A stretch of DNA of 64,000 nt from Ampullaceana balthica (Eukaryota; Mollusca; Gastropoda; Lymnaeidae), in NCBI GenBank assembly GCA_944989445.1, contig CALYLW010000040.1, forward strand, positions 1,798,818 to 1,862,817. The letters are read 5' to 3'. A program made the position numbers and the translations under genes. The notes below the pieces were generated by a model. The model worked only from the letters and a program-made list of their open reading frames with translations, searched no databases and had not been told where the DNA came from. Positions 36,153 to 46,753 of this stretch are shown piece by piece (the first letter of the stretch is position 1; the number at the start of each line of letters is the position of its first letter).

Positions 36153-37586
36153 CTAGGAAAATACCCGCGCTGCGGCTGAAAAATAGGATTTCAGTTAGCG
36201 TTGAAACCCGCGTAACAAATTGCTGGAAGATGAGACAATAAGTAACAAAGACCATTCGATAAGTTCAATATGGCAACTGACATTGTCGTCATACCAACAA
36301 AATATGAACGTTCATCATTTTAAGTTAGAGCAGGAAATCCGCCAACTAAATTTCACGAAGGAGGGGTTAAAAAGAAAGTTTAACATGGCGAACGTTGCCG
36401 ACCGTTAAGATCGTTGCGCACAGAATTTCAAAATGAAACCTGCTTAACTTTTAGACATGAGGCTTTTAATGACCTTTATTTTTAAATAGGACTCATCTAA
36501 ATCTTATGTACTAAAATTGATCAAGAGGTATCCATTTTACCCATAAATCTTCGCGGGAGAGTGCTCAAACACTTTCTAAAGTTGTATGGTGATCAGTGAC
36601 TAAAACCCGTACCCAGTGGCCACTGTTTAAAATAACTTTAGAAAACTCATGTTCAAAAATGACATACTGGGCCCCCGGCCCCTACTAAGTGGTATTTTAA
36701 CAACTTTCTATTCCAAAAATATTTGCTTGAGTGTAATCAACAATTTCCCAAAGTTTTATGGCCATTTGATGAATAAAATTCTATTGTTACGCTATTTATA
36801 TACTAGATTACACTTAATTAGGGCGCCTACGGCGCCAACCTTTTTCAAAAGCCCAAGTAACTTATCCTTGTTTAATAAATACGAAATATTAAACTTCCTG
36901 AATTGTACACAAAGTATTTTATAATTATAAATCCTCAAATCCAATTTTTACATCGTTCCCTTTTTCCAAAATTAAGATATAAGCTAAAACAATGACGTCA
37001 TATAATATATTTTTTACAGCGCGTCTTTAATTTGTAATTAATTTGCACACCTTTTGATGCACACCTTGTATTAAATATTAGATCAAACAATGACGTCATA
37101 TAATAATTTTTTACAGTGCTAACACGATTTTTTAACTGCTATAGACTGTTGTACATCGTTCCTCAGCGTTCCACATCCACATGGGCTTTTATATTATTTA
37201 TATCCGTCCATTTAAACAGTATCCAAAGTTTAAACAAATTTTTATATATACGCCATATAAGGGGTAAAAAATTACATTTGGGCCCCTGGTCCTCAGTGAG
37301 TGGCAATTTAATTATTTTTTTTCGTCTGTTACCTTTGGAGGAGTGTACTCAACACATTTCTAAAGTTGCAAGCTTCTACCTACACGGGAAGCTGGTAAAT
37401 TAGTGATGAGTCAGTTTTTATTTAGCTTATATAAAGGGGAAAAAAACACTACATTTGGGCACCCGGATGAGTAGGAATTTTAATATTCTTTTACAACTTC
37501 CCAAAGTTTCAAGCTTCTACCTAAACGGGAAGTTGGAGAATTAGTGATGAGTGAGTCAATGAGGGCTTTGCCTTTTATTAGTATAG
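36153..37586 (-). mobile_element. Non-autonomous Helitron, third copy of tandem-core family
   Basis: Minus-strand start TCTATACTAATAAAAGGC at 37586 and end TTTTCCTAG at 36153, after a CCGC-AG-CGCGG hairpin; host A and T flank it. At 1434 bp it has only a few diverged ~165-bp units (landmarks near 36671, 37285 and 37458). Base changes in the units suggest an older copy. No coding capacity. Confidence 0.8.
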
Positions 37587-37692
37587 ATATAATATATTTA
37601 TAGTATATTAATAATAGACATGGGGGAAATAAAAGACAATTGAATTTATGAATCTCTCTCAGCCCGTTTCACTGCCTCATGATTCAAAAATG

Positions 37693-37712
37693 GTGTGTGT
37701 GTGTGTGTGTGG
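37693..37712. repeat. Short (GT)n microsatellite
   Basis: About ten GT dinucleotides followed by a G-rich run. Confidence 0.85.
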
Positions 37713-37751
37713 GAGGGGGGCGGGGTTTGTCAGATCAACGCTGTAATATAA

Positions 37752-38360
37752 TTAAATCTGACCCAAACTAAAGATGCAAAATACGTAGGAGTCTTAATAA
37801 ATGAGAAACTATCATGGAATCCCCGTGTCAATGAAGTTATTAAAAAATCAAACAAAACCTTAGACTTTATAAAAAGGAACTTTAACAAATGTAATAGAGA
37901 TATAAAACTAAAATGCTACCTCACTTTGGTGAGACCTGCACTAGAATATGCATCTTCTGTATGGGACCCATCCACCAAAGAAAACATTGATAAACTAGAA
38001 CAAATTCAAAAAAGAGCTGCCAGATTCATTACTGGAGAATATTCGAAACTGACAAGAGTAACACCATTAGTTAAATCATTAAACCTTGAAACACTAGAGG
38101 ATAGAAGAACCAAGAGCAAAGTAGTAATCATACATAAAGCAATTAATTCTAATTTAGAAATACAACACAAAGATAACTTAATACAACCCTCAGATAGACA
38201 TAAGGATAAAAACACCTTTCTTATTCCGTATGCAATAACAAACACATACAAGTTTTCCTTCTTCCCGTCCGGAATTCGGGCGTGGAATGGGTTGCCTGAA
38301 GAATCCAGGAAAACCAACACTTTATCAACATTTAAATCTCTAATAAAAATGCAGGACTAA
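37752..38360 (+). pseudogene. LINE ORF2 C-terminal fragment
   Basis: An open frame of 202 codons, open at its 5' end, where the true N-terminal part is missing. Near the start it has YVGVLINEKLSWN, the segment that follows the palm/thumb in many non-LTR reverse transcriptases. It continues with VRPALEYASSVWDP, KRAARFITG and FFPSGIRAWNGLP, the conserved C-terminal block of CR1/L2/jockey-type proteins. The catalytic FADD box and the endonuclease are absent, so it cannot support retrotransposition. The frame is otherwise intact, implying a fairly recent insertion. Confidence 0.8.
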
Positions 38361-38443
38361 ACACAAACCATAGATAAGCGTAGGACGCAATAATCTTCTG
38401 TATAGAAGGAGCGTCTGTAAACAGATAAGATAAGATAAGATAA
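37752..38443 (+). mobile_element. 5'-truncated non-LTR retrotransposon (CR1/L2-like)
   Basis: The 3' end of a LINE. It begins within the reverse-transcriptase C-terminal region and ends with a run of GATAA units, a type of tail found in the CR1/L2 group rather than poly(A). The 3' untranslated part (38361-38443) shares CGCAATAATCTTCTGTATAG with the SINE at 21961-22225. The 5' truncation is typical of target-primed reverse transcription. Clade assignment is by resemblance only. Confidence 0.8.
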
Positions 38444-38650
38444 ATCGTGCCTGCAGAAAAGGAAACGTAAGTTTTTTGGGTGGGGTGGGGGGCATTGGTT
38501 TCACTTGCAACCAGGCACCATCAAACCTTAGTGACCTAATGGTGCCTTTCATATCAGCAGCAATGTTTCAATAACATCGACACGCTGTCACCATTCATTT
38601 CCCATTCAAATATTGTTATTTGCTCCCAATCACAGTGGTTAGAGTCCAAA

Positions 38651-39980
38651 CTTATGACATAGGACAGCCGTACATGCCCCCACCTTATGACATAGGACAG
38701 CCGTACATGCCCCCACCTTATGACATAGGACAGCCGTACATGCCCCACCTTATGACATAGGACAGCCGTACATGCCCCATCTAATTACACAGGACAGCTG
38801 TACACAGTCCACCTTATGACACAGGACAGCCGTACATGCCCCACCTTATGACATAGGACAGCCGTACATGCCCCCACCTTATGACATAGGACAGCCGTAC
38901 ATGCCCCACCTTATGACATAGGACAGCCGTACATGCCCCATCTAATTACACAGGACAGCTGTACACAGTCCACCTTATGACACAGGACAGCCGTACATGC
39001 CCCACCTTATGACATAGGACAGCCGTACATGCCCCATCTAATTACACAGGACAGCTGTACACAGTCCACCTTATGACATAGGACAGCCGTACATGCCCCC
39101 ACCTTATGACATAGGACAGCTGTACACAGTCCACCTTATGACATAGGACAGCCGTACATGCCCCATCTAATTACACAGGACAGCTGTACACAGTCCACCT
39201 TATGACATAGGACAGCCGTACATGCCCCACCTTATGACATAGGACAGCCGTACATGCCCCATCTAATTACACAGGACAGCTGTACACAGTCCACCTTATG
39301 ACACAGGACAGCCGTACATGCCCCACCTTATGACATAGGACAGCCGTACATGCCCCATCTAATTACACAGGACAGCTGTACACAGTCCACCTTATGACAT
39401 AGGACAGCCGTACATGCCCCCACCTTATGACATAGGACAGCTGTACACAGTCCACCTTATGACATAGGACAGCCGTACATGCCCCATCTAATTACACAGG
39501 ACAGCTGTACATAGTCCACCTTATGACACAGGACAGCCATACATGCCCCACCTTATGACATAGGACAGCCGTACATGCCCTATCTAATTACACAGGACAG
39601 CTGTACACAGTCCACCTTATGACATAGGACAGCCGTACATGCCCATCTAATTACACAGGACAGCTGTACACAGTCCACCTTATGACACAGGACAGCCATA
39701 CATGCCCCACCTTATGACATAGGACAGCCGTACATGCCCCATCTAATTACACAGGACAGCTGTACACAGTCCACCTTATGACACAGGACAGCCATACATG
39801 CCCCACCTTATGACATAGGACAGCCGTACATGCCCCACCTTATATATGACATAGGACAGCCGTACACAGCCCACTTAATGACATAGGACAGCCGTACACA
39901 GCCCACCTTATGACACAGGACAGCTGTACTCACCCCACCTAATGACAGAGGACAGCCATGCACGTCCAACCTTATGACAG
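38651..39980. repeat. Minisatellite, 31-34-bp units in two alternating types
   Basis: About 40 units. Type A has cttatgacataggacagccg with tacatgcccc; type B has atctaattacacaggacagc with tgtacacagt. The types recur in a partly regular A-A-B order with a higher-order period of about 100-200 bp, showing multi-unit duplication. Confidence 0.95.
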
Positions 39981-40162
39981 GATTGTCATGTGCAGTCGTG
40001 TGCCAATGGCTTTGGTTGAGACAGCTGTAGGTATGGCCTTTAATTTTCTGGGTGGAAGTAACATGAACTACAACAATAAAACTCACTCAAAGCTGCACCA
40101 TACTAACTGTTATCTAGAAAACACTGTTCAATATATATACGTGTAAATTTATTAAAATATCC

Positions 40163-41318
40163 GTTCATGTTTGACTTAGTTTGGCAGGTTTTGTGTTCAT
40201 GCTTGACTTAGTTTGGCAAGTTTTGTGTTCATGCTTGACTTAGTTTGGCAAGTTTTGTGTTCATGCTTGACTTAGTTTGGCAAGTTTTGTGTTCATGCTT
40301 GACTTAGTTTGGCAAGTTTTGTGTTCATGCTTGACTTAGTTTGGCAAGTTTTGTGTTCATGCTTGACTTAGTTTGGCAAGTTTTGTGTTCATGCTTGACT
40401 TAGTTTGGCAAGTTTTGTGTTCATGCTTGACTTAGGTTGGCAGGTTTTGTTTTCATGCTTGACTTAGGTTGGCAGGTTTTGTGTTCATGCTTGACTTAGT
40501 TTGGCAAGTTTTGTGTTCATGCTTGACTTAGTTTGGCAAGTTTTGTGTTCATGCTTGACTTAGTTTGGCAAGTTTTGTGTTCATGCTTGACTTAGTTTGG
40601 CAAGTTTTGTGTTCATGCTTGACTTAGGTTGGCAGGTTTTGTTTTCATGCTTGACTTAGGTTGGCAGGTTTTGTGTTCATGCTTGACTTAGGTTGGCAGG
40701 TTTTGTGTTCATGTTTGACTTAGGTTGGCAGGTATTGTGTTCATGTTTGACTTAGGTTGGCAGGTTTTGTGTTCATGTTTGACTTAGGTTGGCAGGTTTT
40801 GTGTTCATGTTTGACTTAGGTAGGCAAGTTTTGTGTTCATGTTTGACTTATTTTGGCAAGTTTTGTGTTCATGCTTGACTTAGTTTGGCAAGTTTTGTGT
40901 TCATGCTTGACTTAGGTTGGCAGGTTTTGTGTTCATGCTTGACTTAGGTTGGCAGGTTTTGTGTTCATGCTTGAATTCGGTTGGCAGGTTTTGTGTTCAT
41001 GTTTGACTTAGGTTGGCAGGTTTTGTGTTCATGCTTTACTTCGGTTGGCAGGTTTTGAGTTCATGTTTGACTTAGGTTGGCAGGTTTTGTGTTCATGTTT
41101 GACTTAGGTAGGCAAGTTTTGTGTTCATGTTTGACTTAGTTTGGCAAGTTTTGTGTTCATGTTTGACTTAGGTTGGCAGGTTTTGTGTTCATGTTCGACT
41201 TAGGTTGGCAAGTTTTGTGTTCATGTTTGACTTAGGTTGGAAGGTTTTGTGTTCATGCTTGACTTAGGTTGGCAAGTTTTGTGTTCATGTTTGACTTAGG
41301 TTGGCAAGTTTTGTGTTC
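40163..41318. repeat. Minisatellite, 32-bp unit
   Basis: About 36 copies of a unit starting gttcatgcttgacttagttt, with two main variants (AGTTTGGCAAG and AGGTTGGCAGG) that cluster in blocks. Starts only about 180 bp after the preceding array. Confidence 0.95.
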
Positions 41319-41368
41319 AATTGAGGTAAGTTTGGGACTAGGCTGGTAATACTGGTTTACCCCCAATC

Positions 41369-41899
41369 TTGTACTACGACCTCCAGCAGGCGTTCATATG
41401 CAGATCTATCAATAACATTAGTAACAAGTTTAAAAGCCTACACCTTGAAGTGCTGTCCTGCAGACCTCTCAGCGACGTGTTGTTATTGTTGCGTGTCTCC
41501 CATTCACACGGCGACCAGCTTATCTCGGCCATTCATCTCGAGTTATCGGCCGTAGAGATTAGGCCCCACCACCTCCCCAGCCCCATGGCTTTCCACGGTC
41601 GGTGTGAAGCGGTGCAGGCTGGTTGCAATGTTCAATCTCTGGTTGATACCCTATTGATTGGGCCCGTCACCTCACTGACAGCTGTTAGTGTCAAACTATT
41701 CAATGAAAAGAATCAGCAGACTTGGGAACCGGATATTTGCGGAGCCCGTATTGCCCACCCCCTTACCAACCCTTTACTTTACGTGCTTGTTTTTTTTAGA
41801 AGTAGAGGTTGGCTTATCTTAATGAATGGTTTCTTATATCACGTGGTACAGGGAAGGGAGGTTTCCAAATACATCGCGTGGCCCGTGCAATTCCAGTGA
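41369..41899 (+). CDS. Unrecognised 176-codon open frame
   Basis: An uninterrupted frame in a short unique island between two minisatellites. The predicted protein is mixed in composition, with leucine-rich stretches, and I recognise no domain, signal peptide or family. Flanking splice sites were not identified and no matching TATA or poly(A) pattern is evident. It may be chance in a GC-balanced stretch or a piece of an unrecognised transposable element. Confidence 0.15.
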   Translation: MYYDLQQAFICRSINNISNKFKSLHLEVLSCRPLSDVLLLLRVSHSHGDQLISAIHLELSAVEIRPHHLPSPMAFHGRCEAVQAGCNVQSLVDTLLIGPVTSLTAVSVKLFNEKNQQTWEPDICGARIAHPLTNPLLYVLVFFRSRGWLILMNGFLYHVVQGREVSKYIAWPVQFQ

Positions 41900-42070
41900 C
41901 CCACTTGTTTTAGTTTTTTGTGCCCATAAAAATGTAGAGAAGTGTCGGTGAAAATCAAATCACTTAACAAGTAATAAAGATGTTATCTTCGCAGTGGAGT
42001 TCCTAAAATCACAAATCAACTACACATTATAAATTATTGGGTTCCCAATGTTCAAACATTATTGTGTCTC

Positions 42071-44535
42071 CAACAATCACCCATTAATGGGGTCCAAACA
42101 ATCACATATTAATGAGGTCCAAACAATCCCACATTAATGGGGTCCCAACAATCCTACATTCATGGGGTCCCAACAATCACACATTAATTGGGGCCCAATA
42201 ATCATACATTAAGTCCCAACAATCACACATTAATGAGGTAAAAACAATCCCACATTAATGGGGTCCCGACAATCCTACATTCATGGGGTCCCAAACAATC
42301 ACACATTAATGGGGGCCCAACAATCATACATTAAGTCCCAACAATCACACATTAATTAGGTCCAAACAATCCCACATTAATGGGGTCCCAACAATCATAC
42401 ATAAATGGGGTCCCAACAATCACACATAAATGGGGTCCCAACAATCACATATAAATGGGGTCCCAACAATCATACATTAATTGGGGACCAACAATCATAC
42501 ATTGTCCCAACAATCACACATTAATGAGGTACAAACAATCCCACATTAATGGGGTCCCGACAATCCTACATTCATGGGGTCCCAACAATCACACATTAAT
42601 GGGGGCCCAACAATCATACATTAAGTCCCAACAATCACACATTAATTAGGTCCAAACAATCCCACATTAATGGGGTCCCAACAATCATACATAAATGGGG
42701 TCCCAACAATCATACATAAATGGGGTCCCAACAATCACACATTCATGGGGTCCCGACAATCCTACATTCATGGGGTCCCAACAATCACACATTAATGGGG
42801 GCCCAACAATCATACATTAAGTCCCAACAATCACACATTAATTAGGTCCAAACAATCCCACATTAATGGGGTCCCAACAATCATACATAAATGGGGTCCC
42901 AACAATCACACAAATGGGGTCCCAACAATCATACATAAGTCCCAACAATCATACATTAAGTCCCAACAATCTCACATTAATGGGGTCCCAACAATAATAC
43001 ATAAGTCCCAAAAATCATACATTCAGTCTCAACAATCACACATTAATGGGGGTCCCAACAATCATACATAAGTCCCAACAATCATACATAAGTCCCAACA
43101 ATCATACATTAAGTCTCAACAATCACACATTAATGGGGTCCCAACAATCACACATTACTGGGGTCCCAACAATCACACATTACTGGGGTCCCAACAATCA
43201 CACATTACTGGGGTCCCAACAATCACACATTCATGGGGGTACAACAATCACACATTCATGGGGTACAACAATCACACATTCATGGGCTCCCAACAATCAC
43301 ACATTCATGGGGTCCCAACAATCACACATTCATGGGGTACAACAATCACACATTCATGGGCTCCCAACAATCATATATAAATGGGGTCCCAACAATCACA
43401 CATTAATGGGGTCCAACAATCACACATTAAGTCCCAACAATCACACATTAATGGGGTCCCAACAATCACACATTACTGGGGTCCCAACAATCACACATTC
43501 ATGGGGTACAACAATCACACATTCATGGGCTCCCAACAATCACACATTCATGGGCTCCCAACAATCACACATTCATGGGCTCCCAACAATCACACATTCA
43601 TGGGGTACAACAATCACACATTCATGGGCTCCCAACAATCATATATAAATGGGTCCCAACAATCACACATTAATGGGGTCCAACAATCACACATTAAGTC
43701 CCAACAATCACACATGAGGTCTCAACAATCACACATTAATGGGGTCCCAACAATCACAAATTAAGTCCCAACAATCACACATTAAGTCCCAACAATCACA
43801 AATTAATGAGGTCTCAACAATCACACATTAAGTCACAACAATCACACATTAAGTCACAACAATCACATATTAAGTCCCAACAATCACACATTAAGTCCCA
43901 ACAATCACAAATTAAGTCCCAACAATCACACATTAAGTCACAACAATCACACATTAAGTCACAACAATCACATATTAAGTCCCAACAATCACACATTAAG
44001 TCACAACAATCACACATTAAGTCCCAACAATCATAAATAAATGGGGGCCCAACAATAACACATTCATGGGGTCCCACCAATCACACATTCATGGGGTCCC
44101 AACAATCATACATCATTGTGGTCCCTACAATCTCACATTAATGGGGTCCCAATCAGCGGAGTCAAACAGGGCTGCGTCCTCGCCACGCCACTCTTTGGCA
44201 TCTTTTTTGCCTGTCTGTTGAGACATGCCTTTGGAACCTCAACCGAGGGGATCTACTTACACACCCGTTCTGATGGCAAACTATTCAATCTGGCCAGGCT
44301 GAAATCAAGGAGGAAGATATGTGAAACAGTCATTAGGAACATCCTTTTTGCGGATGATGCTGCCATCAACAATCTTACATTAATGGGGTCCCAACAATCA
44401 TACATTAATGGGGTCCCAACAATCATACATTAATGGGGTCCCAACAATCACACATTAATGGGGTCCCAACAATCATACATTCATGAGGTCCCAACAATCA
44501 TACATTCATGAGGTCCCAACAATCACACATTAAGT
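42071..44535. repeat. Minisatellite, 21-25-bp units
   Basis: A 25-bp unit (caatcacacattaatggggt + ccca/a) mixed with a 21-bp form lacking the ATGGGG part (caatcacacattaagtccca). The 21-bp form predominates at 43790-44035. Longer recurring blocks, such as those starting near 42230, 42500 and 42740, show multi-unit duplication. The array is interrupted by a reverse-transcriptase fragment at 44152-44367. Repeats of HTLMGSQQS or SQQSHIK in the frames are artefacts. Confidence 0.95.
44152..44367 (+). pseudogene. Reverse-transcriptase fragment inside a minisatellite
   Basis: About 72 codons of a non-LTR reverse transcriptase, from SGVKQGCVLATPLFGIFF (motif preceding the active site) to ILFADDAAI, which includes the catalytic FADD box. 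It is uninterrupted but lacks everything before and after. The array continues on both sides, and both borders overlap array-like sequence (AATCA on the left, CAACAATC on the right), suggesting insertion at short homologies. It is a different lineage from the LINE at 50856, whose equivalent block reads [14 protein letters not shown]. Confidence 0.85.
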
Positions 44536-44920
44536 CATGCATCATTGTTTTTACTTGAGTTCACATACAAGTACAAGCAATTAATCTCAACTCAAGCAAG
44601 GATAACTTGTGTCTCTCTTTCTTCCAGTTCAATATTTTCACGAATGTGGCCCTTAGAATGGCATCAGTCCATACACCTCTTGTTGAATGCCACTAGATCT
44701 AATAAGCCTAGCATATCTTCTAGGTTCAATTAAAATGTCAAAACTTGTCAGTTAAACTTAAAATGATGAGAACCATTGTTTCCATCTTATCTGCTAAACT
44801 TAACTTTTATTTAATTGCAAATATAAACTCATATCCAAGGACAATATCATTGAGAACTACCAGCAACAGAGCTAACAGTAAAAAGAAATTGTTATGAAAG
44901 AACTAATTTATTTAAATAAC

Positions 44921-44926
44921 TTTATT
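44921..44926 (-). terminator. Poly(A) signal of the TAF1C gene
   Basis: AATAAA on the minus strand, 34 bases after the TGA stop at 44960-44962. A second overlapping candidate (AAATAAATTA) lies about 10 bases further. It fits a very short 3' untranslated region. Confidence 0.65.
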
Positions 44927-44959
44927 CTACACAGTAGATAAGTTAATAGTCAGTGCTGG

Positions 44960-46753
44960 TCACCTAGGTGTGGACGGCCGTTTGATCTGTTTAGTTTTTT
45001 TGGCACCTTGAGTCCTCGGGCTGGACAGGAAGCCTGACAGGGACGGATCAATGAATCGACGCAGCTTGGGTGTGGCCAGGGTTATGCTGGTTATACTGGC
45101 AGGCAACGATGAACACAGGGAATCCATAGAGTCAGAACAGTCACTGTCGTCAGACCAGTGTAGAGAAGCGTTCTGTGAGAGCACACAGTCTACCACATTG
45201 GGGTCGTTGCCTCTTGGTGTCTGGCTGCCAGACAAGGCAATGAATGTTAACTTTCTCCTGATTGTGCTCTTATTATCTCCTTCATCTTCAACAGATTTGA
45301 TTCCTTGCTGAAGACAATGATCAGATGACAGTTTTTGTGTGGACGGGGAAGTCAAACAATGGCCAGATGGCAAACTGCTGGGTGGAGGAGATGCTGGGTC
45401 ATGTGATGATGCTGCGTCATGTGATGATGCTGGGTCATGTGTTGACAGCCACAAGAGAACGTTGTAATTGTGTTGATTGTGACTGGAAGATTTGGCCTTC
45501 TCAGAAACTTCTTGGGGCAAGACCAAAGTTGGTGGTTTTGATGATGTGGGCGACAGAGCATCACCGAGATCGGAGAACAAAGATGGGCTTCTAGCAGGGA
45601 AGGGTAGTTTACAAGGCGGTGTGTTGTCTACTGGGTCGGCTAACGGCGGGGTGTTGTCTACTGGGTCGGCTAACGGTGGGGTGTTGTCTACTGGGCCGGC
45701 TAGCGGTGGGGTGTTGTCTACTGGGCCGGCTAACGGCGGGGTGTTGTCTACTGGGCCGGCTAGCGGTGGGGTGTTGATATGTGGAACATAATGAGATTTG
45801 GTTTCGGGGGACTGTGAAGAGTTGCTTGTTTGCCCTCCAGGACAAACATCAAGTGATGAACTAGTAGGACATTTATCTAAAGAATTTAAAACACATGACT
45901 GTGTCAGTGGCACATCCTTTTGTGAAGAAAGACAACTCATATCAATATTTAAAATTGGAAGTTCTGCCATTATTTCCTCATTTCCGTTACCACGGGTCAG
46001 TGAGGACTCTCTCCTCCTCTTTGATGTGTTTCCGACCGTTTTTCTTGAGGCAGCGTTTTTTCTTCTTGGTGTTACCCTAGAGTTTGTGGCCGATTTCTTG
46101 TCTTTTGGCGTTTCAACTGAAGATAAACTTATGTCAGGAAGTGAAGTACTTGATAAAGGGGACAATGCTTTGTTGCTCTTTTTTTTAACAGATGCTGTTA
46201 TTTTTGGTTGAGTAAAAGCGGATTGATCAGACGGTGAGATCTCTCCTAGGGACAAAGTGTCAAGATGACCACCACATGACCCAGAAGTCTTCAACTCAGG
46301 ACCTGCGCCTGAATCTGTACCCAACTGTTTCTGAAACCTTCGCCTGACTCTATTCTGGTTGACAGCAAATGATAAAGATTTGCCAGAGAGTCCAATGCCT
46401 GAATCACATCTGGTGAAACTACTGAGCTGCCTCTCAGACTCAACTTCTCTTGTGTTGTCAGCTGTATTCAAATTATCCTCTGAATCTTCATCAAAGCAAT
46501 CCATATCCATGCAGTCAATATTCAAAAAGTCACTTTGGCTGATACCGGATTGGTCCAAAGGATCTTCTAGATCAATATCCATTGAGTCAGGATCCTCAAG
46601 ATGACTCAATAACTTCACACTGTGACACTCAGCATCACTAGCATCGTCTGAATCACTGTCTGGACAAACAAGTGGACTTTTATATTTGTGTCTCTTCATC
46701 TCCTTTATATTCATCTCTCTCATTTTCTTTTTTAACTTCTGATCATGAGCCTC
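44960..46753 (-). CDS. TAF1C last exon: long low-complexity C-terminus
   Basis: 1794 nt including the TGA, after acceptor TCTATTTCAG|GAG. It encodes 597 residues: a basic helix ([18 protein letters not shown]), acidic blocks ([12 protein letters not shown] and a D/E-rich region at about exon residues 50-95), a basic nuclear-localisation-like region at about 228-250 with KRRRESS, ten-residue tandem repeats [10 protein letters not shown] at about 326-380, short SSHDPA repeats at about 435, and a basic end [13 protein letters not shown]. No folded domain is evident. Its length and repeats suggest a fast-evolving disordered tail. Confidence 0.8.
   Translation of the reverse strand, partial: EAHDQKLKKKMREMNIKEMKRHKYKSPLVCPDSDSDDASDAECHSVKLLSHLEDPDSMDIDLEDPLDQSGISQSDFLNIDCMDMDCFDEDSEDNLNTADNTREVESERQLSSFTRCDSGIGLSGKSLSFAVNQNRVRRRFQKQLGTDSGAGPELKTSGSCGGHLDTLSLGEISPSDQSAFTQPKITASVKKKSNKALSPLSSTSLPDISLSSVETPKDKKSATNSRVTPRRKNAASRKTVGNTSKRRRESSLTRGNGNEEIMAELPILNIDMSCLSSQKDVPLTQSCVLNSLDKCPTSSSLDVCPGGQTSNSSQSPETKSHYVPHINTPPLAGPVDNTPPLAGPVDNTPPLAGPVDNTPPLADPVDNTPPLADPVDNTPPCKLPFPARSPSLFSDLGDALSPTSSKPPTLVLPQEVSEKAKSSSHNQHNYNVLLWLSTHDPASSHDAASSHDPASPPPSSLPSGHCLTSPSTQKLSSDHCLQQGIKSVEDEGDNKSTIRRKLTFIALSGSQTPRGNDPNVVDCVLSQNASLHWSDDSDCSDSMDSLCSSLPASITSITLATPKLRRFIDPSLSGFLSSPRTQGAKKTKQIKRPSTPR

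Noticed and set aside
36220..36408. 62-codon plus frame inside the third Helitron
   Set aside because: Lies within a non-coding element, no recognisable motif.
37926..38360. 144-codon frame as a host gene
   Set aside because: It matches the C-terminal block of non-LTR retrotransposon proteins and continues into a GATAA tail.
43046..43764. Ser/His/Gln-rich frames in the 42-44.5 kb array
   Set aside because: Repeat-driven; composition follows the unit and the frames change with unit length.
45051..46604. Plus-strand frames opposite the TAF1C last exon
   Set aside because: Shadows of the long minus-strand coding exon; the minus frame has consistent splice phase and a poly(A) signal.
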